A DNA stretch of 64,000 nt from Luscinia megarhynchos (taxonomy: Eukaryota > Chordata > Aves > Passeriformes > Turdidae): NCBI GenBank assembly GCA_034336665.1, contig CM067568.1:10189165-10253164 (forward strand), in the 5' to 3' direction. Each line of letters opens with the position of its first letter. Position 1 is the first letter of the stretch. The notes beneath the pieces are model-generated. The model saw nothing but the letters and a program-made list of their open reading frames with translations. It searched no databases and was not told the origin of the DNA. Shown piece after piece: positions 1-13,254 of this stretch. Both the position numbers and the translations under genes were made by a program.

Positions 1-1499
1 TAACAAATAAGATTAAATTCTTATTACATAAGTTAAAAATAGCTGCGGAGCATGTCACAGCAAATGGATCCAAGCACTGCCAGATAGTAGAGTCTGGGTC
101 CAAAACTGGCATTTCAGAATCCCTTTTTGTTAGAAAAACGCAAATGTTTTTTGTGAGATAGTATTCATTTAAATAACGACATACCCTGAAAGTCAGCATG
201 GAGCATGGCAGCTTTTTATCTCTCCATGCACAACTTATCAGGGCCCCCATTACAATTTTTCTATAGGCATGCTGCAGGTTTCACATGTTGATATGTGATC
301 CTGTTGTTTTCAGCCTAAAGGACTCCAATTAATGTCTGTTTTCACAATTGCTTTGAGAACATTTTTGCTTTTATTCTAAAAGCAAATGTAGTATGAAAAG
401 GTGACAAGAGTTAAATTGGACCATAACACAGCAATTTAATGTTCCTCTACATTAGTTTGCATTCCTATTTTATAAGAACCCATTCACATCCCAGTAGAAA
501 AGCATCTCTGATTTTAAAGAACGGTGGATCTGACAGTGCTGTTTTCTGCCTGGGGAGTATTTGTTTTGTAATTACTATTAAGTCTTCATAAAATCAAGTA
601 TAACTACATTAGAAATTTAAAAATACATACATGTTTAGCTGAGTAATTCCGTGACAATGCACTACTATGTCTTAGTAGCATCCAAATTTAGGTTTGGTTT
701 CTCAATTTCAAGCCCCAAGGAAGTCATGGGAGTCTGTCGCCTGACCTCAATGTGCACAGTTATCAGCAGCAGAGTCTGCCACACATGCAGTAGCCAGCAG
801 CAAGGGCCTTTTGGGCCACTGCAGCCAGGAAAAAACTCCCTCTATCCTTAACTACAGTAACATTGCTAACAATACTAGTAAAATGTGAAACAGTAAAACA
901 ATGCTGAGCATTTTCCTAGTTTAAATTAACTTTTTCCTAGAGAATTGTGATCAGAAAAAGAAATGCAGTAAGAAACATGCTGCATGAGAAACCATGCTGT
1001 ATTTCAAGTCCTTACAATAAGAAACTGAAAAGACAGAAAGTATAGATGTAAGTACAATCCTTTAGTGACGCCAAAGTTTTTTTCTTTCTTACAGAACCCA
1101 AGCTCACATTCTCCACTCAAGCACGAGATGTTACGGCACAGAGCAGATTGAAATGTACATTCACCCACATCACTGCTAGCTCATGGAACTGAAATGAGCC
1201 TAATAAACCTAAAACAGTCATGAGGCACCTCATGCAACACTCGTGCGAGCTCTGCCATCCTGAACTGGAAGAGGCTCTTGTATCCAGTATCTTTCTATTG
1301 AACTGCTGTCCTTTGCCCAAGGTGAGCAACAACTAGGCATTCTAAAGGGATGGGGAAGGGTATGAATGCCACCCAGTAAATGCTCTTTTCCTAAATATCA
1401 CGATCTAATAGAATGGTTGCTCTTTAGGTCTGCACCTTTGCAGAAGAAAAGAGAGCTATTTCTCTTGAAACATGCTGCACTAAAAAAATGAAAAAAAAA
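1..1499. other. AT-rich noncoding stretch, nothing recognised
   Basis: No coding homology, RNA gene or repeat family seen. If the island at 1.5-2.4 kb is a minus-strand promoter as proposed, this would be the start of that gene's first intron. Confidence 0.6.
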
Positions 1500-2400
1500 G
1501 AAAATAGAGGGAATGATTGCTTATAAAGCAATTATCGATCAGGCATTTACCGGTGCTGAATCTCTACCGAGCACATGCCGGGAAAGCCGGAGCCGCCCCC
1601 GAGCCCCGCGGGCGCCGGGCGGGCAGCGCCGCATCCAGCGCCGGGGGCAGGCGGGGCCGGGCCGCGGGCGCTGCCGCCGCAGGAGCCGCACGGCCCCGGC
1701 CCAAGGTCACCGCCGGCACCCGGCCGGCGCGGCACTTACCGAGCGCCCCGGGGAGAGCCATGCTGCGGCCGGGCCGGGCCGCCGCCGGCCAGAGAGACGC
1801 TGCCCGGAGCCACGGGCGGAGGAGGCGGCGGGGGAGGAGCCGCTCCCGCCCGCTGCCGCCGCTCCCCGCTGCCGCATCCACCCGCCGGCCGCCCGGTACC
1901 GCAGCGCCGCGCCGCCCCTGCCCGGCCCTTTATGGCCCGCGGGCTGCGCCCCCCGCTCGCCGCGCCCCCGGCCCCGCCGGGCTGCCCGGCTGCCCCCGGG
2001 GCGGCTGCATGGCGGGGGCAGCGCTGCCCTGCCCGGCCCGGCCCGGCCCCGCCCCGGCGCGGGGGGCGAGCGGCGGGCGGGGCGCCCTGTCCGTACCTCT
2101 GCGGGAGCTGCGGGGCGCCGGCTGCGCCTGTGGCGGGGCACGGGCGGCGCCGCGGCCTCAGCGGCGGCCGGAGCAGCGGAGAAAGCGTGGCCCCTTCCCG
2201 TTCCCCTTCCCTCGGCGGGCTGAAGGCAGAAGTCGCGCTGTCACATGCCCCCGCCGGCGGGCAGGCTCGGAAGGAGGGGCGGGAGCCCGGCCCCACCTGG
2301 ATTCGCCTCAGCGCTGCCGCCTTCCCGAGCGCCGGCTTCTAAACTCCTCGAAAAGCGCTTTAGCGTAGGAAACTTGGGTTGGAGATCAGAAAGCCGTGAG
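1500..2400 (-). promoter_or_regulatory. CpG island, candidate AMPD3 promoter and first exon
   Basis: A sharp island in AT-rich flanks. On the minus strand there is a strong donor, GCTCG|GTAAGT (GT at 1739-1738), preceded by ATG at 1761-1759 that would encode MALPGAL plus one base. A second minus-strand donor, CACCG|GTAAAT, has its GT at 1550-1549. A TATA-like CATAAAG (1934-1928) would place a start near 1900. In human, AMPD3 follows ADM and has alternative first exons, so a minus-strand AMPD3 promoter is the expected feature here. No AMPD3 coding homology is visible in the window, so the gene name is inference. On the plus strand, gccg|gtgagt near 2420 could mark a divergent transcript. Confidence 0.5.
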
Positions 2401-2449
2401 GCCAGTGCACGGTGACTGCCGGTGAGTGCGCTGGCGATGTGTCCCAACA

Positions 2450-5400
2450 CACACAAGTGTTTTCAACAGCGTCTGCCCTTCCGTGCAGCAGCGCCGTCCA
2501 GGTGTGTGTCTATATTAAATAATAAACAAATAACACCCCAAGAAATTTTCCGGGTAAACAGGCCAAGACAAATAACTGAAGCTCCAATCCAGAGTGACTC
2601 AGCAGGAATGAGGATATTAACATGTAAAATAATTTGACCTTATTTTGAGAGTTTCTGGGCCCTGAAGCTGAAAGTCCTAGGGGACGTTTTTTGTGAGTTT
2701 GGGTTACAACACTTGGAGACTAACCTAAAGACATTTAGATGTAAAATTATCTTATTAATGCAGGGAAGCACTGGGAATGCAGTGAGTGAAGGTAATCGGT
2801 GTAAAAAGACAAGCAGCATTAAAGGTAGATGTCCCAAAACCTGAGGGATCAGGTAGTTCTGTGTCCCCCCCAGCTTGTAGGCATAAAAATGCTCCATTTG
2901 TAAAGCTCAGGGGATTATGGCTTCAGAAACTCCTTTACTTCACACAGCTAGTGAAGAAACGAAGTGAAAAGAAAGGAGTTTTCCATCCCAAGTCCAAGTT
3001 GCAAAGAAGAGTGAATATTTTGACTCTGACAAGTGTCAGCACATTCACTCTCATGTGGTCATAAAAAGGGCTAAGACTTATGGCACAGCTGTTGTATGAG
3101 ATGTAGCAATTAAAAGTGCTTGAAAATGAGTCAGCCATAACTAAAAAGTATTTTTAAAACAATATTAATACAACAAAAATAGGGATTGTTTCTCAGCCTG
3201 GGAAAAGGACTTATGCTGCATGCATGTGCTTTTCCCACAGTAACTCTGAATGTCTTCATCAGCTGCTGCTGGAAACACCCTGACAAAATATCTGCCAGCC
3301 AGAAAACCACATACTGTAGTGTCTGTACCTGTGACTCACAGCTGCCCTGCCCATTTGATATGTGAGTAAAGCACACCTGTTGCTCCTGGCAATGCAATAC
3401 CCCCCTGGATTCCTGATCTGTTAATGCTGCTTCCTTCCTTTCTCCCAGCCACCTGCCTAAACTTGCTCAGACTTGCCTGCTATCACAGCAGTTTGTCTGG
3501 AAGTTTAAGCTTGGTATCCATCAAATCATAATAGTGCCTTGTCTGCTGGATTCAGGTATCCCACGGCCTTTTGGTTTTCTCTCCTCAGCTTGGCACATCA
3601 GTCTTGCCTCTGCACTTGATTTAATCTCTTCTGTGGGATGCAAGAGCTTGGCCGAGTTCCCCCTGGTGCTGACTTTGTGCCAACCGCAGTGAAAGAATAA
3701 CGGTTTGGGAGATAACTCTGTTTCTCGGCTTTCTTACACAAAACGGCAGCTCTGCATGTGGAGAGAGGCAACGTTGCAGTGTGAGCACACGAATTAGCCA
3801 AGCCAGAGAATTCACACAGAAAGGAGACCTTAAAAGTGCATTAGCAGAGAAAAGGCTTCTGTGAGCACTGAAGTGCAAATCTCTTAAGTGCATAGGACAC
3901 AGGGCACTTGTTAGGCAGCCATGAGTATTTGAATGAGCTTTCCTTTTGTAACAAATTGGAAAACTTCAAAAGCAACCTGAGATCATAGCTGAGTAAATGC
4001 ATCTACAGTAAGCATTAAGAAAATACTATTGATGATCTGTAATAGGAGCAGGGTGGATTGTAAGGGTAGGGTAATGGTAATAAATTACCAAGAAAATCCT
4101 TCAAGTCCTCTCACATTTTGCAGAAGCAATTACTATGGTCAGTTATCTAAGAGCATACACTTCATTGATGGGTCTAGTTTCCTGTCCTATCTCTGCTCTC
4201 TGAATGAACAATTCCCATCCTACCTTGGGCAATGGCAGTAACACTGAGCTGATAGCAAAACAGCATATTTTCAACACAGATGATGTTGTACTCTTCTGTT
4301 GGCACCTACAAAACATAAAGCACTAAACCTTAGAACACCTCAGTGATGCCAGTCAGCACCTTGTCTGTCCCATGAGGAGCCTGTCTGCCAGCCCTGTTTG
4401 TAGGTGGCTTGTACTTTTTACACACCACTCACTGAACATAATGCAAGTGTCTCCAGAGTTATTTTAAATGTTGGGATTCACATTGTAAAAATTCAGTGCT
4501 TTCTGAAGCCACCTGGGTGTTAGTTCACTTCTGTTGTGCAGCAAGCACTGGTTCTCTCAGGTAAATTTTACACTTTGTAAAAATGTATTTATTTTAATCT
4601 TTTTTAATCTTGTCATACAAGAAAAAGTTATCCAGTTCTTTTTACCAAGTTACAGCTGATCACATTTATTTATATTATTTTTTTAATTGTATTTCTCTTA
4701 TGTCTTCAACTTGCTTTTAGTCTTACTTTACAGACTACTCTTTTGGTGACAGTAATACACTCACGATTATTCCAGTGCACATGGTGGTTTTTTTTCTCTT
4801 TTGCAGTTTATTTTAACAAGAGGAAATGCAGTTACATTTTTAAATGTCAACATTTACAGAGGAATGGAACAAAATAATAAACCTCCCCTAAATATACATC
4901 TGTATTATTAACAATTATTTTTAGAAACAGACAAATCTTGTCTGGGAGGTGATTACTGCTGGAATGCACATTCATCAAAATGGTCTCTCATTTTCACTTG
5001 TAATTGTTTCAGCTGTTGTAAGAGACTGCTTTCATTTGAGCAGTGCCTTAAAAGCTAATGGAGGTTGAATTCGTTTTGTAAATAGGTTCATACAACTGCC
5101 TGTGGTATTGACAGCAACAAAACAATTAATGGATCAAATGAAATATTTCAATCTATAATGTACCCATTAGTGGCACCCAAGCCATGTCAGACCTAGTACT
5201 TACTTTTCTGATCTTCAATCAGTTCAGTTAATGATGTGCTTGGCACACATGCCTTTACTTACTGAAGACTTTCTGATATTCCAACAGAAAAAAACCCTTA
5301 CAGTTAAATGAAGTTATCTCCAAAAGCCAGAGGAGAGTTTTGTGCCAAATGTGAAATGCAGTTGAATCGTGTTATCAAATACTCTTCGCTGTAAAGGAAG

Positions 5401-7597
5401 AATGATTCCTTTTTTAAACAAAATAATATAGAAAACTGTAATTATTCAAAAAGGGAGAAACTTGCTCCACTGAATGAGTGATACAAAGCAAATCATATCT
5501 GTCAGTTTTATAAAGTCTACAAATCAAAAAGCATCATATTTCTTATCCACTGCTTTTCAAAAAGCCAGCAGAAATTAATCGGGCATATGAGTATTCAGTC
5601 CTGTAATTGAATTAGAGCAGCTAAGAACTCTTGGTACAGATGATGTGGTCTTTCTCAGTATTGAGTTAAGGAGGAATTTGTAAATCTAGAAGTTTGGCTC
5701 CTACTCTAAATAAAAACAACAAATTTCCTATGTTTTGGAGATTGTTCAAGCCCATTCCAGAATGCAGGATGTGAGATGAGAATTAAGAAGAGAAACTTTT
5801 ATTAGACCAAGCTTTTCCATAAACTTTTCCAAAAGCTTTTCCAAGCTTTTCCATCTTGAATAGTAGGAATATGTACATACAAGATACTACTAGGCTTATA
5901 TAAAATGCAAAATGTTTTTTAAGTTATTTGTACTGACATTAGAGAGTTTTAGGTGTGGAATCCAGTTCCTAGGGGCTTTTCAGCCAAGTGACATTCTCCC
6001 TTCTGAAAGGATACCTGTAAGTGTAACTGTCCTGTAGTATGTATTATTATAAGATTAAATACATAGAGTATGCATATATAAACCAGAAATGGAAGTGAGA
6101 ACCACAGAAATTGCAAAAGGATGTGACTTCAGCCCCTGCTTTAAAAATAAACTGGGAAAGTACCTGTACAGTCCTAATAATTGGAGTCTGAATCAAGATA
6201 AAAGAAGTTTTCCATGAGTTTATAAATAGAATATACTGTAATACTTTGTTGCACAAGAAAGGTTCACAAGCAAGATGGGACTCATTGGTGTGTTTGGAAT
6301 TGTAAGTCATCATGTAGATATTTGGAAAGATTTCTTTCCAGCCACTTGGCGAATTCTTTGCTGGCATCTGCTAACTGCCTTTGGCACAACAGCCATGTCA
6401 AATGCTGGTTTAGAACCAGTTTGTCTCAAACCTACTTAACTTGGACTTTGCAAGTAGTTACCTCAGATGGAAGAGTGCCTTTCTCTGACTTTATACATAA
6501 TTTATCTGAAATTGTGGAACTGTTCAAAGGAGGAGAGGTTTGAATGCATCAGACAAACCTATATGTGTAGCTGCATGACCTTAAATCTGATTTATAAAAC
6601 AGAATTTTCTGAAAATTACATTTCAAATCTGTTATATGCAATGCAGTTGAAACAGTTTTTAAGCACAACTCTGATGTACAATGCCCTTTTACTCAACTTT
6701 GTTTTAAGAGGAATTTTATTTGCTCAGAATGCACATAAAATAAAATATTTAGCAAGCAACAGTCTAATAAATTAGACACTGCCAGTGAATGATAAATAAT
6801 AAAACAGTGTAATTCCAGTTCACAGAGGAGAACTTTGTCGTCTATTTTGGAGACCCCTAAAATAAAAATATTCTAAATTAGGTGATTTCTGAAAAAATCA
6901 GTACTGAAATCTAACCAGTATGTTTAGAATTAGTTTACATGTTAGGTTTGTGGGGAAATGCAAATAGTTAAGTGCTACTCAGTTCTGCATTTGTATTATT
7001 ATTGGTCTTTAAGTTTTCTGTAGTCATTTGTGATAAGGATTTGCATCTGGGATCTTTGGCCCTCTCATCAGAAGTTTCCTTCCCAAATAACAGGTATCTG
7101 TGGGATGTATATGGAGTACATAACTGCCCAGGAACTGGGAAATGCAAGATATGGTTTAGACATGACTTTACACAGAGGTCACATATCCTTAAATGAACCC
7201 TGAGCTAGATGTTGAATTTATATCCTTACATAAATTCCAGGCTAGGTGTTGCTGAACTACAAGTTCCCAAGTTATCCCCCATCTTCTCCTTGTTTTACAA
7301 ATGTATTTCCAAGTCTCTCCTTTCACAAATGTCAGTGAAACTCTGCAACCTCCCAACCCGGGAGTTCATTTGTACATGGGGATTCCTAGTGACCATTTAC
7401 AGCCCCAATAAATTTTCTCTGTGTTCCTTGCCTAGTGCTGAGGCAGAGTTGGCAAGAAATCCAATAGAGAATTTTCTTACTCTCCTGTAGAAACTTAAAC
7501 TTGCACTGGGAGTGGGAGTTGTTTTATTCCTTCTATCCAATCTTCCTGTGTAAAAATCGCTGTGGCAAGGCCGGTGTTATATTTATGTTTTCACTGT
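2450..7597. other. noncoding, AT-rich; no gene seen
   Basis: Many stops in all frames. The only items noted are the AAGCTTTTCCA repeat at 5.8 kb and a small hairpin at 3010-3049 (arms agtgaat/attcact around the palindrome CTGACA-AG-TGTCAG). Open frames up to about 106 codons look like chance. Confidence 0.65.
5809..5854. repeat. AAGCTTTTCCA tandem repeat
   Basis: Four imperfect units of AAGCTTTTCCA (one reads AAACTTTTCCA) in 46 bases. No function is suggested. Confidence 0.8.
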
Positions 7598-7788
7598 GTG
7601 AATGGTCAGATGCTGGAATGGGGTGCCCGGGGAGGTGGTGGAATCACCATCCTGAAGGTGTTCAGGTGGAATCACCATCCTGAAGGTGTTCAGGGTCTGG
7701 ATCTGGGTGATGTGGGTTTGTGGCTTACAGGGGCAGTGACTGGGTGATCCTGAAGGTCTCTTCCAAACTTGATGCTTCCACGATTCTA
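7598..7788 (+). mobile_element. CR1 LINE 3' end, truncated
   Basis: The reading ggggtgcccgggga-ggtggtgga-tcaccat, then gaaggtgttcag, then ggtctcttccaa and finally ttccacgattctat is the characteristic 3' region of an avian CR1 in plus orientation. Within it a 28-base segment is tandemly duplicated (7638-7665 and 7666-7693, identical). The short open frames here are not genes. Confidence 0.85.
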
Positions 7789-7889
7789 TATGAAAAACTA
7801 CTTCAAAACCTCCTGTCTTCTTTCCACCAAGCCCACCTAGACTATCAGCTGTGGGAATCTGCAGTCTGTGACATTTCCCGTCTTGTTTC

Positions 7890-8110
7890 TGTTCCTTCAG
7901 GCGGAGGCAGCGCGTTTCCTCTGGCGGGGCGGGCAGCGCCGGGCTCCGCTCCTCTCCTCTCTGCCCCTCTGCTCTCCCGGCTCGGGGCCGTGAAGAGCCG
8001 GGTTATGTAAAGAGCCGAGTTACGCAAGGAATGCAGATTTCCCCTTACGTAACAGCCCGCCCCTGTCGGAGCCTTCCCTGCTGGCGCTGCCTATACATTA
8101 ACGCAGGGAA
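7890..8110. promoter_or_regulatory. small GC-rich promoter-like patch with three bZIP sites
   Basis: A 200-base GC-rich patch with Sp1-type boxes (ggcggggcggg at about 7923-7933) in AT-rich DNA. It holds TTATGTAA (8003-8010), TTACGCAA (8020-8027) and TTACGTAA (8045-8052). The first and third match the D-box consensus TTAYGTAA exactly; the middle one is a C/EBP-like variant. A plus-strand acceptor-like tract ends at 7900 (gttccttcag). It could be a distal alternative promoter of the gene to its left, or an enhancer. No exon can be defined. Confidence 0.4.
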
Positions 8111-11100
8111 AAGCGGTGCTGGGGCATCTCTCTCTGGCTCCACGCTGAGCTGTTTGCTGCCGTGAAAATCCCGCCTCTTCCTTAACCTGCAGGACATTTC
8201 CTTCCTTTAAAACAAGCAGCACACATACCTGAGTCGTATTGTGCCCTTTTCTGGGTCTAGGAAAGACTATATTAATCCCCAGTTATTGCACGGAGTGAAG
8301 TAAATCCAGTGTGGACAAAGGGACGTGACAAAGTTCTGAGTACCTCGAGTTCTGTTTCAGCTGCTGCCACAATTGAAGGACCTGATTCCAGTGCCTGTCT
8401 CCAAGGACCAATTTCCAAGTCACTTCAGTGCCAACAGGGCTAGAAAAAGGAGCCACATAGCTCAGAACTCTGTCTTTAGCAGGAATGAGGGAGGATTGCA
8501 GAGATGGTGGGCCCTGTTGCTGTTTGCTTGTCCCCTCCTGTGCAGGCAGAGATCATCAGATGCTGTACCCTTGGGATGCTTTCATGGAGCAGTGGATGCT
8601 GTCAGGGCTTCTGTGCTTGATGCCCTACTCAATTTCCCCTATACTAATTCCTGATCCTGCAAGTTTACATCCTTTTCTTTCAGATTTAGTGACCCTGAGA
8701 AGCTGGAGCGGGTGGTTTGTTCAGGATTTTTTTTTCTTGGTTGGTTTTATATTGGTTTTGGGGCTTTTTCCCCTTTTCTTTCGCCCTGTTTCTCCATGGA
8801 AAGGCCTCGAATTTCATGGGCACCTTGAAGGATTGGTGTGCTCAGGGATTGCTCTGCTCAGGGCTTTTTCCATTTTTGGCCACACACCCTCACACCCCTT
8901 TCATTTTTTGTGTGTTCCTAAAGCTCAGGATCTGTGGGGAGTGTCTCTGTATGTAATAAACTCTTTGCTGGATCATGTAGTGGAAAAGAAGGGATTTCCT
9001 CAGGGAGCAGCTCCAACATGGACAAATCTCTTTGAGTGTCAGGTAGCCAATAGAAGCTGGAGCAGATGGCAGAAGGTGTGGGATGGAAGGTGACCTGCTG
9101 GATTAGTCAGTGTTTGAGTGGCTTATTCCTGTCATCTCCTGTACAATAAGCTGAGAGCAGGGAAACAGCCAGTCTTCTCAAATCCTCCAGACTGAAGTGG
9201 AAGAAAAGGTGTTGAGCTCAATGCCTGCCCTCCCTAATATTTCATTTCTGAGTTTCAACAGCCTTTTGTTTACAAAGCAGAAATATCAGAGAAATTTGGA
9301 ACTTAAATGAGTAGGTAATTAAAAAATAAACTATCTCACTGGTGTTTCTTCAACTTTGTTTTTTCAGATCAATTTAGTTTTTCTTCAAAACTCGTATGAA
9401 TGAAGTATAAATTTTAAACTTATATCTGCTACCCCAAAACAATGGGAAAAGGTAAATTTGCCGAATGCAAACATTCATTTAACAATCTGGTACTGTAAAC
9501 TGGATATTTGCTAAAAGAGCAAGAGTAAACTTCACAATCCCTTAAGATAACTTTTCAGCATTTTGCAGTGCAGCGGGAAGGAATGGATGCTTCCATGACT
9601 TTTCTGTGTGCCAGTGTGACACAGTCAGGTGCAAAAGGTTGGAAGAGCAGATCAACACCTTAAAACCCCTTTTGCCACTGTCTCTGTGCAAGGGGCCAGA
9701 ATCCTTTGTTTTCCATCCTTAGGCACCATGCAGGCATCCTGTGGACACAATTAACTGTAAAAATTCAGTATAATACAGGGGAGAAACTGAAAGCTTTTTT
9801 GCTCCTTGCACTGGCTGTCAGTTCCACCTTGCTTAAAGGATGAAAACAATTATTTTTTTCTATTTTCTTTCCTTTTTTTTGGTAGTATCTATGACTGTCA
9901 ATAAAACACACTCTGAACGGTACTTACTTTTCAAAACTCTGTGCAAGGTTGGGAAATGCTGCATTTAAAAAGCCAATGGAGCCATCTAGTGTTTAAAAAT
10001 TACAGTTACATGGTTTTTGGACTTCTGTGTGCAAGAGTAACAGGTACAATCTTCATGGTCAGAGGGGGAAAACAATACATAATATTTCATATTAATCCCT
10101 GACAGCTCTTACATCTGAATTTGTAGGAATCTTTTGATTCTTACAAAATGTTATGGTTATGGGTGCCAGAACTGACAGTGTTAAATTGCATGTGGAGATT
10201 TCTATTACTTCACTAGAGACACCCAAGTCTAGACAAAAATGTTTTCTTATATTTATGCTCAGCCACTTTCATATATCATCATTTTCAGTTATATGTTTTC
10301 ATTTCTGCTTGGCATTTAGACCCTTCCAATGCCTGTGCTGCTCCCTTGCCCTGCTGCTTCAGGGCATGCACACAAGATGCTCACATTTATTTTTTTTCCT
10401 CATAATTTCTCATGCTGAGCTCAGATATAATTGCTCAACATTTGTCATCCACAGTCCTTTCCCCCATTACATATTCACATGTTCATTTTCTGCATTTGTG
10501 GGTAACTTCTAGAGACAAAGGAAAAGCGATTTTTGTAGTTATTGTTTAAATAATTGGGCTGGCTTTATTCTCCTGATGTAACCTAGGAAGGTGACTGCAG
10601 ATCAACTACTCAACAAAAAGGCAAAAGTGAATTTTTCTGCCCTATGAATAAAAAATTGCTGGCATGGCAGATGTAGGACAGGAGGTGTCACACCAGGAAA
10701 AGCCACTGTTGCTTCTGAGACAAACCACCTCTTCCTGGGTCCATGACAGAAGTCGGTGTCCCATGATAATTTTTTTTTCTTTCTCTTTTTTCTTTTTTTT
10801 TTTCCTGTCCAAGTCTAATCATGCAGATTTGGTAGACATAGTGCAGTGATTAATTTAAATCCTAATATCCATTTAGCAATCTAAAATATATATATAATTC
10901 AAAGGTAGAGTGGGCTTTGGGCATGTTTGAAAGATAGTGGCTAAATTCAAGCTGGTGTTCTAAGACTCTTTACAGTCCATAAGAGGGAGCAAAGGAAGGG
11001 TTTATTTTGATCTCCACATAGGTGTTGGAGCCAATCCCACATGGCCAGCAGTAACTACTGAAAATCAGTTGCTTACCAGGAATCTCAGAGTGAGTCAGAG

Positions 11101-13254
11101 TTATCATAGCTCTCTTGGAAGCTACTTCTGGATGGCCATCTTAGGCATGATTCTAAGAATCACTTAACAGATGGATTCCTTTTAGTAGTTGCCCAGTGTG
11201 GTCAGGAAAGGAAGCTGAGTCTTGTGCTTTATAAACCTGTTTTGGTTATTATCGGTGGTTCTTCTGCCCACTATACATTTTAAGTTTTTAAAAACAGAGT
11301 TTCTTCACTGATAATATTGCCAAAAGTCAAACTTAAGGCCCTGATAATACCACAGTGCACTACTGCTGTGTTGTATTTACTGAATCCCTTCAAAGGGACT
11401 ATCATATTATCACTGTGACCTCCAAAAAATGTTAGTCTTGTTTAATCATTAGAAGAAAGAGCTGGAGGCCAGAAAGTTCATAATATCACAATTAGGGACA
11501 TAGGAGAGCCAACACTGTGGTTCATAGGAAAGAGACCAGAAAAGACCTGTCTGAGTCAGTGGAGTGTTTCCATTTTCCCCAGCTGATGCAGTGCACAAAC
11601 TCATGATATACCCAGTTTCTTCAGACATCCAGCTTACATTAAAGCAGGTCTTGTGCCAAGCTGTCCTGTTTACAAGGATATACACAAGGAAATCAGCTGA
11701 TACAGCTCTCATGGCATAAACTGAGCTTTTCTAAAAGCTGCAACTAGTTATTTAATAGCAACTATTATGGAATAGCTTATGCTACAGTGGTTACACCCAT
11801 CACCTTCCCTGGAGAGAAGAAAATCCATTACAATATTCTAAACATGAACTATTGTACACTTTTGCAGCATTTTCTTCAGGGCTCTACAAGTAGGCAACTT
11901 GAAATAACATTCTGAATTGCATTAGTTATCTTTGAACAGTTAACTCTAAAATCCAATTACATGACTTGGAATGCTTAGCAAAACTTTGATTGGAGGCAAT
12001 TAGAATTAAGAATGAGAAAGAAAGAGGGAGGAAAACTCCAAAGGAAATGGAATGAATAGCAACAAAAGAAAAACTGTAAAGGATAAAATCAAAGTGCAGA
12101 ATTAACAATCAAGATGGGAATGTTTCCTCAGCTGAGAAATGATGGTGGTTCTAAACCTGAGTGAGCTACAGCAGTACAAAAGGATAGGAAATCCTCTAGA
12201 TCTTAATGCCTGTCCCCACCAGTATCACTGTGCACCTTGCTGGTTTGAGTGCATCACAGAGCCCTAAATTCAGACAAGCAGTCATTAAACATGGAATCTG
12301 GCCTTCTCTGCAGAATGACTTTCCATATCCCCAATGCCAAGGCAGTATTTTCCCCACTGCATGCCCATGTTTTTTCTGCCAGCCTCTTCACTGCTTGCTT
12401 CACTTATTCCCAATATGTCAAAGCCCAGCTCTGACAACTCTTTCACTCTGAGGATCCCTTAAAAGAACCAGGTTTTGGATCTGTTTTGAGCAGGACAGAG
12501 CTGTTTGTTTCCCTCCCTGTGGCAGACACTCCTGTCCTATAAGCAGACTTAAATACTGTGACAGATGGAAGGAAAAGCGTGTTGTTTCCAGATGTGTGGC
12601 AGGAGCTGTGGAGCAGGGGAAATAACAAGGACTCGAGCTGTGCAACAGAACCCAGCAAGGACAGAACAGGGCAGCAGAGCCTCCTCTCTCAGACCTGCCC
12701 TGAGATACTGTCTGAGCTGATGTGCATGAGTCTGTCATCTTCCCACACAGTCCAGGACAGGATTTTCAATCCTTGAAGGACCAGGAGCTGAAGTGATTTT
12801 ACAGAAGTGTTGCTGCTTTTATTTTCATAATTCAGGAGCAGATAAAAGGTTACCTTGACCAAAAAAATATAATAATATTTGTGGTATTTGTGATATCTAT
12901 GCAATGGAAATTTTTTGCCCTGTTTTTAATGTTCAGGTGTGTTTTTAATACCTGTGCATGAATGTGTATCCACATCTGCTAGGATAGCCTTTCTGTCTGA
13001 GATTAGGAATGAAAGGGAGTCCTTTGTTTTAAACCTTAACTTGACCAGGTTAGACAAGGAAGTTAAATGACTATTTTACTCTAAATGTTTCTTCAGGGAA
13101 ACTAAACTTCAAAAAACTGGAAACATGGGACAGGAAGTCTGAATTAGCTGCAGGAAGTGAGACCTGACCAAGTGGACTGGACAGGAGAGACTCTGGCTGG
13201 AGCTTTGGAGCCGGGTTCTAGATAACTGCAGAGAATGTGAGGATTTAGGATGTG
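8111..13254. other. noncoding; one 202-codon open frame judged to be chance
   Basis: The plus-strand frame at 8485-9093 is the longest outside the CpG islands. It is Trp/Phe/Leu rich and shows no domain I recognise. An open frame of this length is expected about once by chance in 64 kb of this composition. Nothing else is recognised apart from simple repeats. Confidence 0.6.
10769..10804. repeat. polypyrimidine tract
   Basis: A T-rich run with interspersed C over 36 bases. Simple low-complexity sequence. Confidence 0.85.

Noticed and set aside
1513..2368. Long Pro/Ala/Arg/Gly-rich open frames on both strands
   Set aside because: All overlap each other in a CpG island where stop codons are rare; composition explains them.
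3010..3049. Hairpin with a 14-base palindrome, considered as a miRNA or regulatory stem
   Set aside because: Stems of only 6-7 pairs with an asymmetric bulge are too short for a miRNA precursor; no other support.
8485..9093. 202-codon plus-strand open frame
   Set aside because: No recognisable domain, no splice or promoter context, and about one frame of this length is expected by chance in this window.
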